In this document: positions 54,052 to 62,514 of the stretch, piece after piece
How the letters are laid out: every line of letters begins with the position of its first letter
Position numbering within the stretch: the stretch's first letter is position 1
NCBI GenBank assembly: GCA_937876985.1
Contig: CALEFT010000031.1
Coordinates: 1 to 64,000 of the forward strand
DNA from: an uncultured Clostridia bacterium
GTDB taxonomy: Bacteria > Bacillota > Clostridia > Saccharofermentanales > Saccharofermentanaceae
Reading direction: 5' to 3'
Length of the DNA stretch: 64,000 bases
Made by a program: the position numbers and the translations under genes
The notes under the pieces: model-generated
Seen by the model: only the letters and a program-made list of their open reading frames with translations
Databases searched by the model: none
What the model was told of the DNA's origin: nothing

Positions 54052-54087
54052 ATGTTGAGAAAGAATGCTTTTCGAGAAAGAAAATTG

Positions 54088-54110
54088 TGCTATTAAGCGA
54101 AATAGCATTT
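54088..54110 (+). terminator. possible weak terminator after trkH
   Basis: TGCTATT (54088-54094) pairs with AATAGCA (54101-54107) across a 6-base loop, followed by only three Ts. Confidence 0.4.
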
Positions 54111-54126
54111 GTATGCGTTAAATCAT

Positions 54127-54156
54127 TTGACAAAAGGCGTCCATAAACTCTATAAT
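54127..54156 (+). promoter_or_regulatory. promoter of the aconitase-citrate synthase pair
   Basis: Consensus TTGACA (54127-54132), an 18-base spacer, TATAAT (54151-54156), followed by a very AT-rich leader. Confidence 0.8.
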
Positions 54157-54201
54157 CCCTTAGTATTTATAATTATTATAATAATAAGGAGAGTTATAAC
54201 T

Positions 54202-56136
54202 ATGGGATTAACTATTTCGCAGAAGATTATCAAGGACCACTTGCTATCAGGACAGATGGAGGTAGGACAGGAAGTGTCAATTAGAATTGACCAGACTCTT
54301 ACACAGGATTCTACTGGTACAATGGCATATCTACAATTTGAGGCGATTGGAGTACCTAGAGTTAAGACAAAACTCTCAGTTGCATATATTGATCACAACA
54401 CAATTCAGAGCGGATTCGAGAACGCTGACGACCACAAGTATATTCAGACAGTAACAAGTAAGCACGGTATTCGTTTCTCTAGACCAGGTAACGGTGTTTG
54501 CCACCAGGTACACATTGAGAGATTTGGTGTTCCGGGTCAGACACTTCTTGGCTCTGACTCACACACACCAACATGCGGTGGTATCGGTATGCTAGCAATT
54601 GGTGCTGGCGGACTTGATGTTGCAGTAGCAATGGGTGGTGGACCATACTTCATCACAATGCCAAAGATGGTTAGAGTTACACTTAAGAATAAGCTTGCTC
54701 CATGGGCAACAGCTAAGGATATCATTCTTGAGGTTCTACGCATCATGACAGTTAAGGGTGGTGTAGGTAAGATTGTAGAGTATGCTGGTGACGGACTTGC
54801 ATCTCTTACAGTTCCAGAGAGAGCTACTATCACAAACATGGGTGCTGAGCTTGGTGCTACAACATCTATTTTCCCATCTGATGATGTTACTAAGGCTTTC
54901 CTTAAGGCACAGGATAGAGAAGATGCTTGGATTGAGCTTAAGGCTGATGAGGACGCAGTTTACGATGAAGAAATCGAGATTGACCTTGCTACACTTCGTC
55001 CACTTATTGCAAAGCCACATATGCCAGATCAGGTTGTAAGTGTAAGCGAGATTGCTGGACTTAAGGTTGATCAGGTTTGTATCGGTTCTTGTACAAATTC
55101 TTCCTTGTACGATATGCTCAAGGTTGCTAAGATTTTGAAGGGACATACAGTTCACCCAGATGTATCTCTTGCAATTGCTCCTGGTTCTAAGCAGGTATTT
55201 AATATGCTCGCAGAGTGTGGTGCTCTTGCAGACATGATTGCTGCTGGTGCACGTATTCTTGAGTGTGCATGTGGTCCATGTATCGGTATGGGACAGTCTC
55301 CTAAGACAGACGCAGTATCCTTAAGAACAAACAATAGAAACTTCTATGCTCGTTCTGGAACAGCATCTGCTTCTATTTATCTTGTAAGCCCAGAGGTTGC
55401 AGCAGTAGCAGCAATTACTGGTGAAGTTACAGATCCAATTACATTTGGTGAGCCACCAGTAGTTACAATGCCTGATTCATTCATGGTAAATGACAATATG
55501 ATTATCATGCCAGCAGCTAGTGCTGATGATGTAGAAGTAGTAAGAGGTCCAAACATTAAGCCATTCCCAGTGAATGTTGCTTTGCCTGATGAGGTTAACG
55601 GTAAGTGTCTTGTTAAGCTTGAGGATAACATCACAACAGACCACATCATGCCATCTAACTCTAAGTTACTTCCATTCAGATCTAATGTTCCATATCTTGC
55701 AGATTTCTGCCTCACACCATCTGATCCAGAGTTCCCAGCAAGAGCTAAAGAATTTGGCGGTGGATTCATCGTTGGTGGTTCTAACTATGGCCAGGGATCT
55801 TCTCGTGAGCACGCTGCACTTGCTCCACTACAGCTTGGTGTTAAGGGTGTAATTGCAGTATCCTTCGCAAGAATTCACATGGCAAACCTTATCAACAATG
55901 GTATTTTGCCACTCACATTTGCTGATAGCGCAGATTATGACATGCTTGATATGCTTGATGATCTCACAATTGAGAATGCTCGTGAGCAGGTAGCTGATGC
56001 TGTAAATGGTAAGGAAATCGTTGTAAAGAACCTTACAAAGGGAACAAGCTTCAACGTAAAGCTCGACATTTCCGACAGACAGAAGGGAATGCTTCTTTCT
56101 GGTGGCTTGTTGAATTATACAAGAGAGCAGGCGTAA
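54202..56136 (+). CDS. aconitate hydratase
   Basis: Iron-sulfur enzyme interconverting citrate and isocitrate. The 644-residue product has LLGSDSHTPTCGGIGMLAIGAGG, cluster ligands Cys297 (in CIGSCTNSS), Cys357 and Cys360 (in CACGPCIGMG), a linker, and the swivel domain with GSNYGQGSSREHAAL. The roughly 640-residue size fits the shorter aconitase group of anaerobic bacteria and the mitochondrial-like arrangement, not the 900-residue AcnA. AAGGAG precedes ATG 54202; upstream frame crosses the promoter. Citrate synthase follows by six bases; isocitrate dehydrogenase is not in the window. Confidence 0.95.
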   Translation: MGLTISQKIIKDHLLSGQMEVGQEVSIRIDQTLTQDSTGTMAYLQFEAIGVPRVKTKLSVAYIDHNTIQSGFENADDHKYIQTVTSKHGIRFSRPGNGVCHQVHIERFGVPGQTLLGSDSHTPTCGGIGMLAIGAGGLDVAVAMGGGPYFITMPKMVRVTLKNKLAPWATAKDIILEVLRIMTVKGGVGKIVEYAGDGLASLTVPERATITNMGAELGATTSIFPSDDVTKAFLKAQDREDAWIELKADEDAVYDEEIEIDLATLRPLIAKPHMPDQVVSVSEIAGLKVDQVCIGSCTNSSLYDMLKVAKILKGHTVHPDVSLAIAPGSKQVFNMLAECGALADMIAAGARILECACGPCIGMGQSPKTDAVSLRTNNRNFYARSGTASASIYLVSPEVAAVAAITGEVTDPITFGEPPVVTMPDSFMVNDNMIIMPAASADDVEVVRGPNIKPFPVNVALPDEVNGKCLVKLEDNITTDHIMPSNSKLLPFRSNVPYLADFCLTPSDPEFPARAKEFGGGFIVGGSNYGQGSSREHAALAPLQLGVKGVIAVSFARIHMANLINNGILPLTFADSADYDMLDMLDDLTIENAREQVADAVNGKEIVVKNLTKGTSFNVKLDISDRQKGMLLSGGLLNYTREQA

Positions 56137-56142
56137 TTAATA

Positions 56143-57528
56143 ATGTTTGACGTAGAGAATAAGAATAAGAAAATAGAAGAAATAACAAAGGTTGCTATTG
56201 AGAAGGCACACATTAATCCAACAATGTACACACGCTACAATGTTAAGCGTGGACTTCGTAACAACGATGGAACAGGTGTACTTGTAGGTCTTACTGAAGT
56301 TGGTGAGGTTATGAGTTACATTGTTGATGATAGCGAGCGTGTTCCTGTTGAAGGAAAGCTTTTCTATCAGGGCTATGAGGTGTCTGAGTTAGTTGACGGA
56401 TTCTATTCTCAGGGCAGATTCGGATTCGAGGAAATCGCATTCTTGCTAATTACTGGAGAGCTTCCAACTAGAGAAGAATTAGATGATTTCGATAAGCTAC
56501 TTAAGAGCTGTCGTAATCTTCCCGATGGATTTACTGAGGATATGATTCTTAAGGCACCAAGTCCAGATGTAATGAATAAGCTAGCTCGTTCTGTACTTGC
56601 ACTTTATTCATATGACAACAATCCGGATTCTATCGACCTAGAGAATGTAGTTCGTCAATGTATAAACTTGATTGCTAGATTCCCAGTGCTTATTTCATAT
56701 GGATATATGGCTAGAAGACATTATATTGAGCAAAAGAGCCTATATTTACGTTCTCCTAAGCCAGAATACAATACGGCACAGAACATCCTCTACTTAATTC
56801 GTAAGGATGGAAAGTTTACAGACCTAGAAGCAAAGATTCTCGATTTGGTATTGTGCCTACATGCTGAACATGGTGGTGGTAATAACTCATCTTTTGTTAC
56901 ACATGCAGTGTCTTCAACAGGCTCTGATACATATTCAGTAATTGCTGCAGCAATCGGTTCTCTTAAGGGTCCACAGCATGGTGGTGCGTCTAACAAGGCA
57001 TTCGCGATGATGACTGAGCTTGGAGAGAATGTAAAGGATTGGGAGAGCGATGAAGAGGTAAGTGCTTATCTTGAGAAGATTCTTCGTAAGGAAGCTTTCG
57101 ATAAGTCTGGATTAATCTATGGTATTGGACATGCAGTTTATACTCTTTCCGATCCAAGAACAAAGCTTCTTAGCAAATATGCACGTGAATTAGCAGTAGC
57201 TTGTGGACAAGAAGATAAGTACAACTTGTATCTCAAGGTAGAGAAGCTTGCACCTAAGGTATTTGCTGAAGTAAAGAACTCAGAGAAGATTGTATGTGCT
57301 AACGTAGATTTCTTTGCTGGCTTCGTATATTCCATGCTCGATATTCCAGAGGTTCTTAATACTCCGCTATTTGCTTGTGCACGTATTGCTGGCTGGAGTG
57401 CACACCGTATAGAAGAATTAGTTTCTGGCGGAAGAATAATGCGTCCTGCATATAAGTGCGTAAATAAGCGTCGCGGATATGTGAAGATGGAAGATCGCGA
57501 TGCTGTACTTGAGAAGAATAATGATTGA
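56143..57528 (+). CDS. citrate synthase (Si type)
   Basis: Condenses oxaloacetate and acetyl-CoA. The 461-residue product has LCLHAEHGGGNNSSFV, GPQHGGASNKAF, GIGHAVYTLSDPRTK and ANVDFFAGFVYSML, giving the catalytic His-His-Asp set. It is the common Si-type, not the Re-citrate synthase of some clostridia. The ribosome binding site is weak and lies in the aconitase coding end, suggesting translational coupling. With aconitase it supplies isocitrate, most likely for glutamate synthesis. Confidence 0.95.
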   Translation: MFDVENKNKKIEEITKVAIEKAHINPTMYTRYNVKRGLRNNDGTGVLVGLTEVGEVMSYIVDDSERVPVEGKLFYQGYEVSELVDGFYSQGRFGFEEIAFLLITGELPTREELDDFDKLLKSCRNLPDGFTEDMILKAPSPDVMNKLARSVLALYSYDNNPDSIDLENVVRQCINLIARFPVLISYGYMARRHYIEQKSLYLRSPKPEYNTAQNILYLIRKDGKFTDLEAKILDLVLCLHAEHGGGNNSSFVTHAVSSTGSDTYSVIAAAIGSLKGPQHGGASNKAFAMMTELGENVKDWESDEEVSAYLEKILRKEAFDKSGLIYGIGHAVYTLSDPRTKLLSKYARELAVACGQEDKYNLYLKVEKLAPKVFAEVKNSEKIVCANVDFFAGFVYSMLDIPEVLNTPLFACARIAGWSAHRIEELVSGGRIMRPAYKCVNKRRGYVKMEDRDAVLEKNND

Positions 57529-57871
57529 TAAATAAAGCTTTGCTATTTTATCGATTGTTAGCTAGTAAGTATAATCATGTAAATTTTATCAAATAGGATT
57601 TTTATCGTAGTTTGAGCAGTGTTTTCTTGATTGGAAATTGCTTGATTTACGATAGAAATTCTTTTTTTGCTTTTTTATCGTATTGGATTTGTTACGGATG
57701 AATCTAGTTTGAGCCTTAAAGAGGGTTTATAAACCATCCATCCCCAACTAGAGGAGCAGGTTAATTGTCTGTTCCTCATTTTGGTAAATCATATTTTAAT
57801 AGGTTTTTTTTGAGTAAATATGTGATATAGTCAACAGAGAGAAAGCTTTGAATTTGATGGAGAGAAAGCAA
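57529..57871 (+). other. intergenic gap with short repeats and palindromes
   Basis: This 343-base gap holds no convincing gene. It contains TTTATCGTA near 57600 and 57672 as direct copies, with the inverse TACGATA between them near 57646, a perfect 12-base palindrome GGTTTATAAACC (57724-57735), and a terminator hairpin at 57751. It marks the border between the operon upstream and two genes of different base composition downstream. Confidence 0.5.
57751..57782 (+). terminator. terminator-like hairpin in the gap after citrate synthase
   Basis: GAGGAGCAG (57751-57759) pairs with CTGTTCCTC (57769-57777) with one wobble, followed by ATTTT. Confidence 0.65.
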
Positions 57872-58396
57872 ATGAATGATAAAACGATGAAGAATCTACA
57901 GATGTATATTGGAAAACGGAGTTTGGGTCAATCAGATGCAGAAGTAATAGAGCATATACAAAAGATAGAAGCAAAAGAGGAAATAAGTCAAGAAGAGTGG
58001 AAAAAGTTGGCTTATCCAAGTTGTGCAAACTCAGATGTAGAGATATTGAAATATATATTTGGCAAAGTTACAGACACTAGTATGGCAAAAGAGCTGATTT
58101 TACATACAGTAAGATTCAGACAAAAATCAATAGAATATCAACTTAAGCAAGCACAGGTTGTAAAAATACTTTTGGAGTATATTGGCGACTTTGAAAAAGA
58201 AAGAATTTTGAATGAAGCGTTAGTTAATGCTGCTTGGTTTGGCGAATATGAAGTTATAAAGTTATTGATAGAAGAAGGGGCAAAACCTGACTATGTTTGT
58301 TCAAATGGTAAGAATATACTTGAATTATCCCAAAACGCGGTTGAAAAATTTAGAGATAATAGGGGATATGATTATATAGTGTCAAAGTTAAGGTGA
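57872..58396 (+). CDS. ankyrin-repeat-like small protein
   Basis: A 174-residue protein with no recognised enzyme motif. Residues about 115-155 (LNEALVNAAWFGEYEVIKLLIEEGAKPDYVC) look like one ankyrin repeat plus part of a second; the N-terminal half is charged and helical. GGAGAG before ATG 57872 sets the start. The codon use is unlike the rest of the window: AAA, ATA and GAA dominate where neighbours prefer AAG, ATT and GAG. This suggests recent acquisition. Confidence 0.7.
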   Translation: MNDKTMKNLQMYIGKRSLGQSDAEVIEHIQKIEAKEEISQEEWKKLAYPSCANSDVEILKYIFGKVTDTSMAKELILHTVRFRQKSIEYQLKQAQVVKILLEYIGDFEKERILNEALVNAAWFGEYEVIKLLIEEGAKPDYVCSNGKNILELSQNAVEKFRDNRGYDYIVSKLR

Positions 58397-58476
58397 ATTG
58401 TTTTATTAAGATTATTTCAGTCTTGCGGAGAGATTGAAAGCAACAGAAGATTTGAATTTATGAGTGGAGGTACATA

Positions 58477-58872
58477 ATGCTGGGATGTGTTTTTTGTCAT
58501 AAAGATAGAATTGTAACGGATTTTGTTTATGAAGATGAAATAGTAATGGCATTTATGGATATGGAACCTATAAATGAAGGACATATTTTACTTGTTCCTA
58601 AAGAGCATTATCTTGATGTTGATGAGATACCTGATGAGGTTCTTGCCCATTTAATGATGGTATCTAAGAAAATTGTTTCTGCTTTGAAAGAAACATATAA
58701 ACTGGACGGTTACAGTATTATGCAAAACGGCGGAGTATTTAATGATGTCGGTCATTATCACTTGCATATTTTTCCAAGATATGTAGGCGATGGCTTTGGT
58801 TGGACATATGGCAATGAAATTAAGAATGTAAATGCAGAAATAGCAAAAAGAATAAGAGATAGAATTAACTAA
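58477..58872 (+). CDS. HIT-family nucleotide hydrolase/transferase
   Basis: A 131-residue histidine-triad protein with CVFCHKDRIV, INEGHILLVPKEHY and the catalytic HYHLHIFPRY. HIT proteins split AMP-linked compounds such as adenosine phosphoramidates. GGAGG precedes the ATG. Like the ankyrin-like gene upstream it uses A/T-ending codons more than its neighbours, so both may have arrived together. A strong terminator follows. Confidence 0.9.
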   Translation: MLGCVFCHKDRIVTDFVYEDEIVMAFMDMEPINEGHILLVPKEHYLDVDEIPDEVLAHLMMVSKKIVSALKETYKLDGYSIMQNGGVFNDVGHYHLHIFPRYVGDGFGWTYGNEIKNVNAEIAKRIRDRIN

Positions 58873-58879
58873 AACTTTT

Positions 58880-58909
58880 AAGCCGCTAGTAAAATTTCTA
58901 GCGGCTTTA
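58880..58909. terminator. bidirectional Rho-independent terminator
   Basis: AAGCCGCTAG (58880-58889) and CTAGCGGCTT (58898-58907) form a perfect 10-base stem. Ts flank it on both strands, so it serves the HIT gene on the plus strand and the converging lipoprotein/dlt-like operon on the minus strand. Confidence 0.9.
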
Positions 58910-58945
58910 GTATTAATCCAATGTATCAATCAAATAAAGTGATTA

Positions 58946-59527
58946 TTAGGAATAAGAGATATAAGATACAATTCCATCAGAAATAATAAATGTAAGAATT
59001 GTACCATTGTCATCTGTATAGATGAGAGAAGTATCAGTAGTTGTAGCAGCTTCTCCATATGCCTCGATTACTTGTTCTTGTGTAGAACCAATGTAGATGC
59101 CTTCTGGTGTTGTTACTGTATCATCGAGAAGTGCGATTGTGAGAATATAATCTACATCATCTTCTGGGTATGTTGTAATCTCAACGCTACCATATGTATA
59201 AACCTTGTCTAGGCCTTGGAATGCACATGATTCAGATTCGAAATAGAAATCTGGCTCGCCAAGCTGTTCTACAAGTGGTGCCATCTCGGCATTGATGGAT
59301 AGGGAAACGCCATTAAGGTCATATGTGTAACCATCATTTGTTTCTTCTAAAGATTCTTCTGTTGAAGCTTCTATAGCATCAGTATTGTTATCAGCTACTG
59401 TTGTAGTCACGTTTGTAGCATTTTCTTCTCCAAGTACTGTGCTGTCTACTTCTTTGTCTTCATTTCCACAAGCAGCGAGTGCGCATGTCATGGATAGTAC
59501 AAGTAATAGTGTAATAGTTTTCTTCAT
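58946..59527 (-). CDS. putative lipoprotein at the end of the dlt-like operon
   Basis: A 193-residue exported protein. The signal peptide MKKTITLLLVLSMTCALAACG ends in a lipobox LAAC, so Cys is the likely lipidated residue. A Thr/Asn/Glu-rich linker follows, then a beta-rich domain with GVSLSINAEMAPLVEQLGEP and IYIGSTQEQVIEAYGEA, a small-repeat pattern seen in many clostridial lipoproteins of unknown function. AGGAGG lies before ATG 59527; the frame's earlier start at 59557 lies in the SGNH gene. It begins 13 bases after that gene and is probably co-transcribed. Confidence 0.85.
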   Translation of the reverse strand: MKKTITLLLVLSMTCALAACGNEDKEVDSTVLGEENATNVTTTVADNNTDAIEASTEESLEETNDGYTYDLNGVSLSINAEMAPLVEQLGEPDFYFESESCAFQGLDKVYTYGSVEITTYPEDDVDYILTIALLDDTVTTPEGIYIGSTQEQVIEAYGEAATTTDTSLIYTDDNGTILTFIISDGIVSYISYS

Positions 59528-59540
59528 AATATGCCTCCTG

Positions 59541-60659
59541 TTATTCTTCGATAGCATTCGCTCCGAAAGATACTAATTCTCCATATGTTTCTAGTTCATA
59601 TAGTTGTCTAGCGAGAATGGAATCGTACAATTCCTCAAGGCTAGTCCAAGCTTCTGCAATTGTCGCATTATTACGCCAATCGGTCAAGTTGTAGTTTGAT
59701 ACAAGATATTGGCCCAAATAGCGAGCTAATTTCTCTGCTCCGTACACATTTAAGTGTAAGCCAGCATCGTATGTGTCTTCGGACATATCTAGTCCAATCT
59801 CATCTTGCAAAGGAATTAGGTTCAAATAGTTTATATTATGTTCTCTAGCGAAAAGCTCTACTTGCTCATCCCACTCCGGATACCAATGTGGCCATTCTGT
59901 TGGTGCTTTAATCAAGAGAAGCTCCACGCCATTCTCTTCGCAAAGCTCTGCCATCATTTCTAGATACATCATAGCGTTCTCGCCTAATGTATAATCGGCT
60001 AGTGGTGGAGCAGAAGGGAAACGGCCTTGTGGCTTTACGTCGGCACGCATATAGTAGCCATTTACTGTGACTAGATCCTTTTCGAGATAGTAGTCGAAGT
60101 CAGAAGGGACGAGAGAAGACCATCTGTCGTGGTAGCGCAAGATAGGGAAGAGATATTCGATTACGCTTTCTTCCTCGGTCATTGACGCGTAGATGTTGTT
60201 GAGCTTCGTGATAGAGAAAGGCATTCCGTCGATGCTCATTCTGTTGTATGTCTCGCTTTGTGGTTCGTTATACTTGAGTGCGAGCACATTGAAGACTACG
60301 ACTTCTGGCAGCTGTTCGGCATGGTTAAAGGCGTCCTCGATTAGATAGTAGGAATTCCATGTAAGCTGCTGCGCACTTCCGCGAATGTAGCTAGTGATTC
60401 CATATTCGCGCCAAAGCTCGACAGTAGAGATGTTCTCATAGACCTCGCAGTCGCCCACGAAAAGCACTTCGTGTGGCCCAACAGAAGAATAGTATTCTTC
60501 AATCATGGAGCCTTCGACGATGCCACGCTGGTATTTTGGTACGAGTAGGTGTTGAATTAAGCCTAAAGCTGTAAACCCGATTGCTAGAACTAGAAGTGTA
60601 GAGATTGTACGCTTTATGGTGCGCTTTTTGTTTGTAGTATTTGTTTTGTTGTCATTCAT
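59541..60659 (-). CDS. SGNH-like (DltD/AlgJ-type) partner of MBOAT, Cys at the nucleophile position
   Basis: A 372-residue protein with one N-terminal membrane helix (about 17-38) and an extracytoplasmic SGNH-like domain. Block I reads FVGD70-C71-EVYE where a GDS motif is expected, so Cys71 stands at the usual Ser. The Asp/His block is D298-A-G-L-H302-LN. YIRGSAQQLTW and VVVFNVLALKY are further core strands. Proteins of this kind act with MBOAT acyltransferases to pass acyl or D-alanyl groups to envelope polymers. AGGAGA precedes the ATG, 21 bases after the MBOAT gene. Confidence 0.82.
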   Translation of the reverse strand: MNDNKTNTTNKKRTIKRTISTLLVLAIGFTALGLIQHLLVPKYQRGIVEGSMIEEYYSSVGPHEVLFVGDCEVYENISTVELWREYGITSYIRGSAQQLTWNSYYLIEDAFNHAEQLPEVVVFNVLALKYNEPQSETYNRMSIDGMPFSITKLNNIYASMTEEESVIEYLFPILRYHDRWSSLVPSDFDYYLEKDLVTVNGYYMRADVKPQGRFPSAPPLADYTLGENAMMYLEMMAELCEENGVELLLIKAPTEWPHWYPEWDEQVELFAREHNINYLNLIPLQDEIGLDMSEDTYDAGLHLNVYGAEKLARYLGQYLVSNYNLTDWRNNATIAEAWTSLEELYDSILARQLYELETYGELVSFGANAIEE

Positions 60660-60680
60660 ATACTGTCTCCTAGTCCTTTC

Positions 60681-62279
60681 TTAGAATTGATTATAAATGA
60701 ATTGGTTGGAATCATAGCCAATTCCATATGCGCCAAAGACTATAATGGCGATGAATAGTAGCATTGAAACTAATGCGAACATTCCATAATCGTTCTCGTA
60801 TAGTCTATCTCTGATGCTTCCATACTTGCTCTCGAATTTAAGCTTATATACGCTTACGAGGAATACTATAAGCACAGCGATGCCGATTACTATGTATTCT
60901 TCTATACTTACGCCGATATTAAGTAAACTTCCATCTGTGAGTACGGAAAGGTTTGGCTTTGTAAACATTGTCGAAAGCATCTTGAACGTAAGTGGGACGT
61001 CACGATATACGTCGAACATACGAATCATGCTCATTAATAGGAAGGTTCTCAGGATTTGGAAGCCTTCATATAGTGGTTTACCAGATACATTGAATTTCTT
61101 GTGGAATTTGGCATATAGTGGTTCGAGTTCCTGAGAAATCATGATTACTACATAGTTCATAAGTCCCCATACAATGAAATTCCATGCTGCTCCGTGCCAA
61201 AAACCAGTAGTAAACCATACTACAAAGCTAGATAGGTAAACAGTAACTCTCTTGCCGATAGCATTTCCTAGGTGCTTTCTAGACCACTTGGATAGCTTTA
61301 GCATTGGACCGCATACTGAGATAGGGTAGAAGATGTAATCTGTAAACCAGGTTCCCATTGTAATGTGCCATCTGTTCCAGTATTCCTTGATGTTCTTCGA
61401 GAAATATGGAAGATTGAAGTTCTCAGCAACAGTAATTCCAAGAGATTGAGCGATACCGATAGTGATATCAATTCCACCAGTAAAGTCAGCATATAGCTGA
61501 ATTGCATATAGGATCATTGTTACGAATACGTATGTGCCAAAATATGTGTCCGTAGCACCAGTCATTGTTGTAATTGCAACAACGAGTCTATCTGCGATAA
61601 TCATCTTCTTGAAGTAGCCCCACAAGATGCGCATGAGGCCGTAGGAGAAGGTCTTTATCTCGAATTTGTGCTCGCCAAATAGCGAAGGGGCTAAGTCAGA
61701 AAATCTACTAATTGGACCTTGAACTAGCTGTGGGAAGAACGACACAAATAATGCTAGCTTGAAAAAGTTCCTCTCAGCTTCTTGCTTGCCACGATAAACA
61801 TCAATAATATAGCCCATGCTCTGGAAGGTATAGAAGGAAATACCCATTGGGATGATCATATCTATTGGAGCGATAGGCTTATCGCTAGTGAAGATAGAAT
61901 TAATATTAGATATAACGAAGTTCGTGTACTTTGTTATACATAGAATACCTATATTAATAAATAGACAAATAAGTAGGAATGCCCATTTCTTCGATTTGAT
62001 CTTCGCCTTGTACGCCTTCTTGTCTTCTTTGGAAAGGGTTTCTTTGTTTTTGGCAAGATATTCTTTCTGTATATTGTTAAGTGATTCAAATCGCCTGCTA
62101 ATTAGGTAGGTAGAGATAGTCGTTATCAGAATAAAGATTAGGTACTTGGGATCCGCATAGTAATAGAAAATATAACTTGCGACAAGCAAAACTGGCCATT
62201 TCTTACGAGATGGCATCAAATAATAAACGATAAAGACTATCGCTAAGAATAAAATAAAAGTATAGGAAGTAAAACTCAT
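60681..62279 (-). CDS. MBOAT-family membrane acyltransferase (DltB/AlgI-like)
   Basis: A 532-residue polytopic protein with about eleven hydrophobic helices. MBOAT signatures are FVSFFPQLVQGPISRF, EYWNRWHITMGTWF (His305) and GFWHGAAWNFIVWG (invariant His362). It should carry an acyl or D-alanyl group from the carrier protein to the outside. A charged cytoplasmic loop lies at about 62-98. It starts five bases after the carrier protein gene in the order adenylase-carrier-MBOAT-SGNH. This differs from the canonical dltA-B-C-D order, and the size is above the usual 400 for DltB. Confidence 0.9.
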   Translation of the reverse strand: MSFTSYTFILFLAIVFIVYYLMPSRKKWPVLLVASYIFYYYADPKYLIFILITTISTYLISRRFESLNNIQKEYLAKNKETLSKEDKKAYKAKIKSKKWAFLLICLFINIGILCITKYTNFVISNINSIFTSDKPIAPIDMIIPMGISFYTFQSMGYIIDVYRGKQEAERNFFKLALFVSFFPQLVQGPISRFSDLAPSLFGEHKFEIKTFSYGLMRILWGYFKKMIIADRLVVAITTMTGATDTYFGTYVFVTMILYAIQLYADFTGGIDITIGIAQSLGITVAENFNLPYFSKNIKEYWNRWHITMGTWFTDYIFYPISVCGPMLKLSKWSRKHLGNAIGKRVTVYLSSFVVWFTTGFWHGAAWNFIVWGLMNYVVIMISQELEPLYAKFHKKFNVSGKPLYEGFQILRTFLLMSMIRMFDVYRDVPLTFKMLSTMFTKPNLSVLTDGSLLNIGVSIEEYIVIGIAVLIVFLVSVYKLKFESKYGSIRDRLYENDYGMFALVSMLLFIAIIVFGAYGIGYDSNQFIYNQF

Positions 62280-62284
62280 AAGAA

Positions 62285-62512
62285 TTAGTCGTCTCCGAGC
62301 TTTTCGATAAGGGCGTAGAGTGCCTTAGCGGAGTTGAAATTCTCTGGGATGATTTCTTCTGCTGGGATTGTTACGTCGAATTTGTCGTCAATCTCACTGA
62401 TGATTGTCACGATGTCAAAAGAGTCGAGAATCTTGTCGTCAATTAGCGTAGTGCAAGTATCAAAATCAACATCCTCGTGTAAGTCCTTCAAAATCTCAAT
62501 TAGCTCGTCCAT
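62285..62512 (-). CDS. acyl/aminoacyl carrier protein (DltC-like)
   Basis: A 75-residue acidic four-helix carrier. ILDSFDIVTII gives the DSxx motif with Ser31 as phosphopantetheine site. VTIPAEEIIPENFNS is the usual third loop. AAGGAG precedes ATG 62512, two bases after the adenylation gene. Confidence 0.9.
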   Translation of the reverse strand: MDELIEILKDLHEDVDFDTCTTLIDDKILDSFDIVTIISEIDDKFDVTIPAEEIIPENFNSAKALYALIEKLGDD

Positions 62513-62514
62513 TG

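Noticed and set aside
54202..57528. Complete oxidative TCA branch
   Set aside because: Only aconitase and citrate synthase are present; isocitrate dehydrogenase is not in the window.
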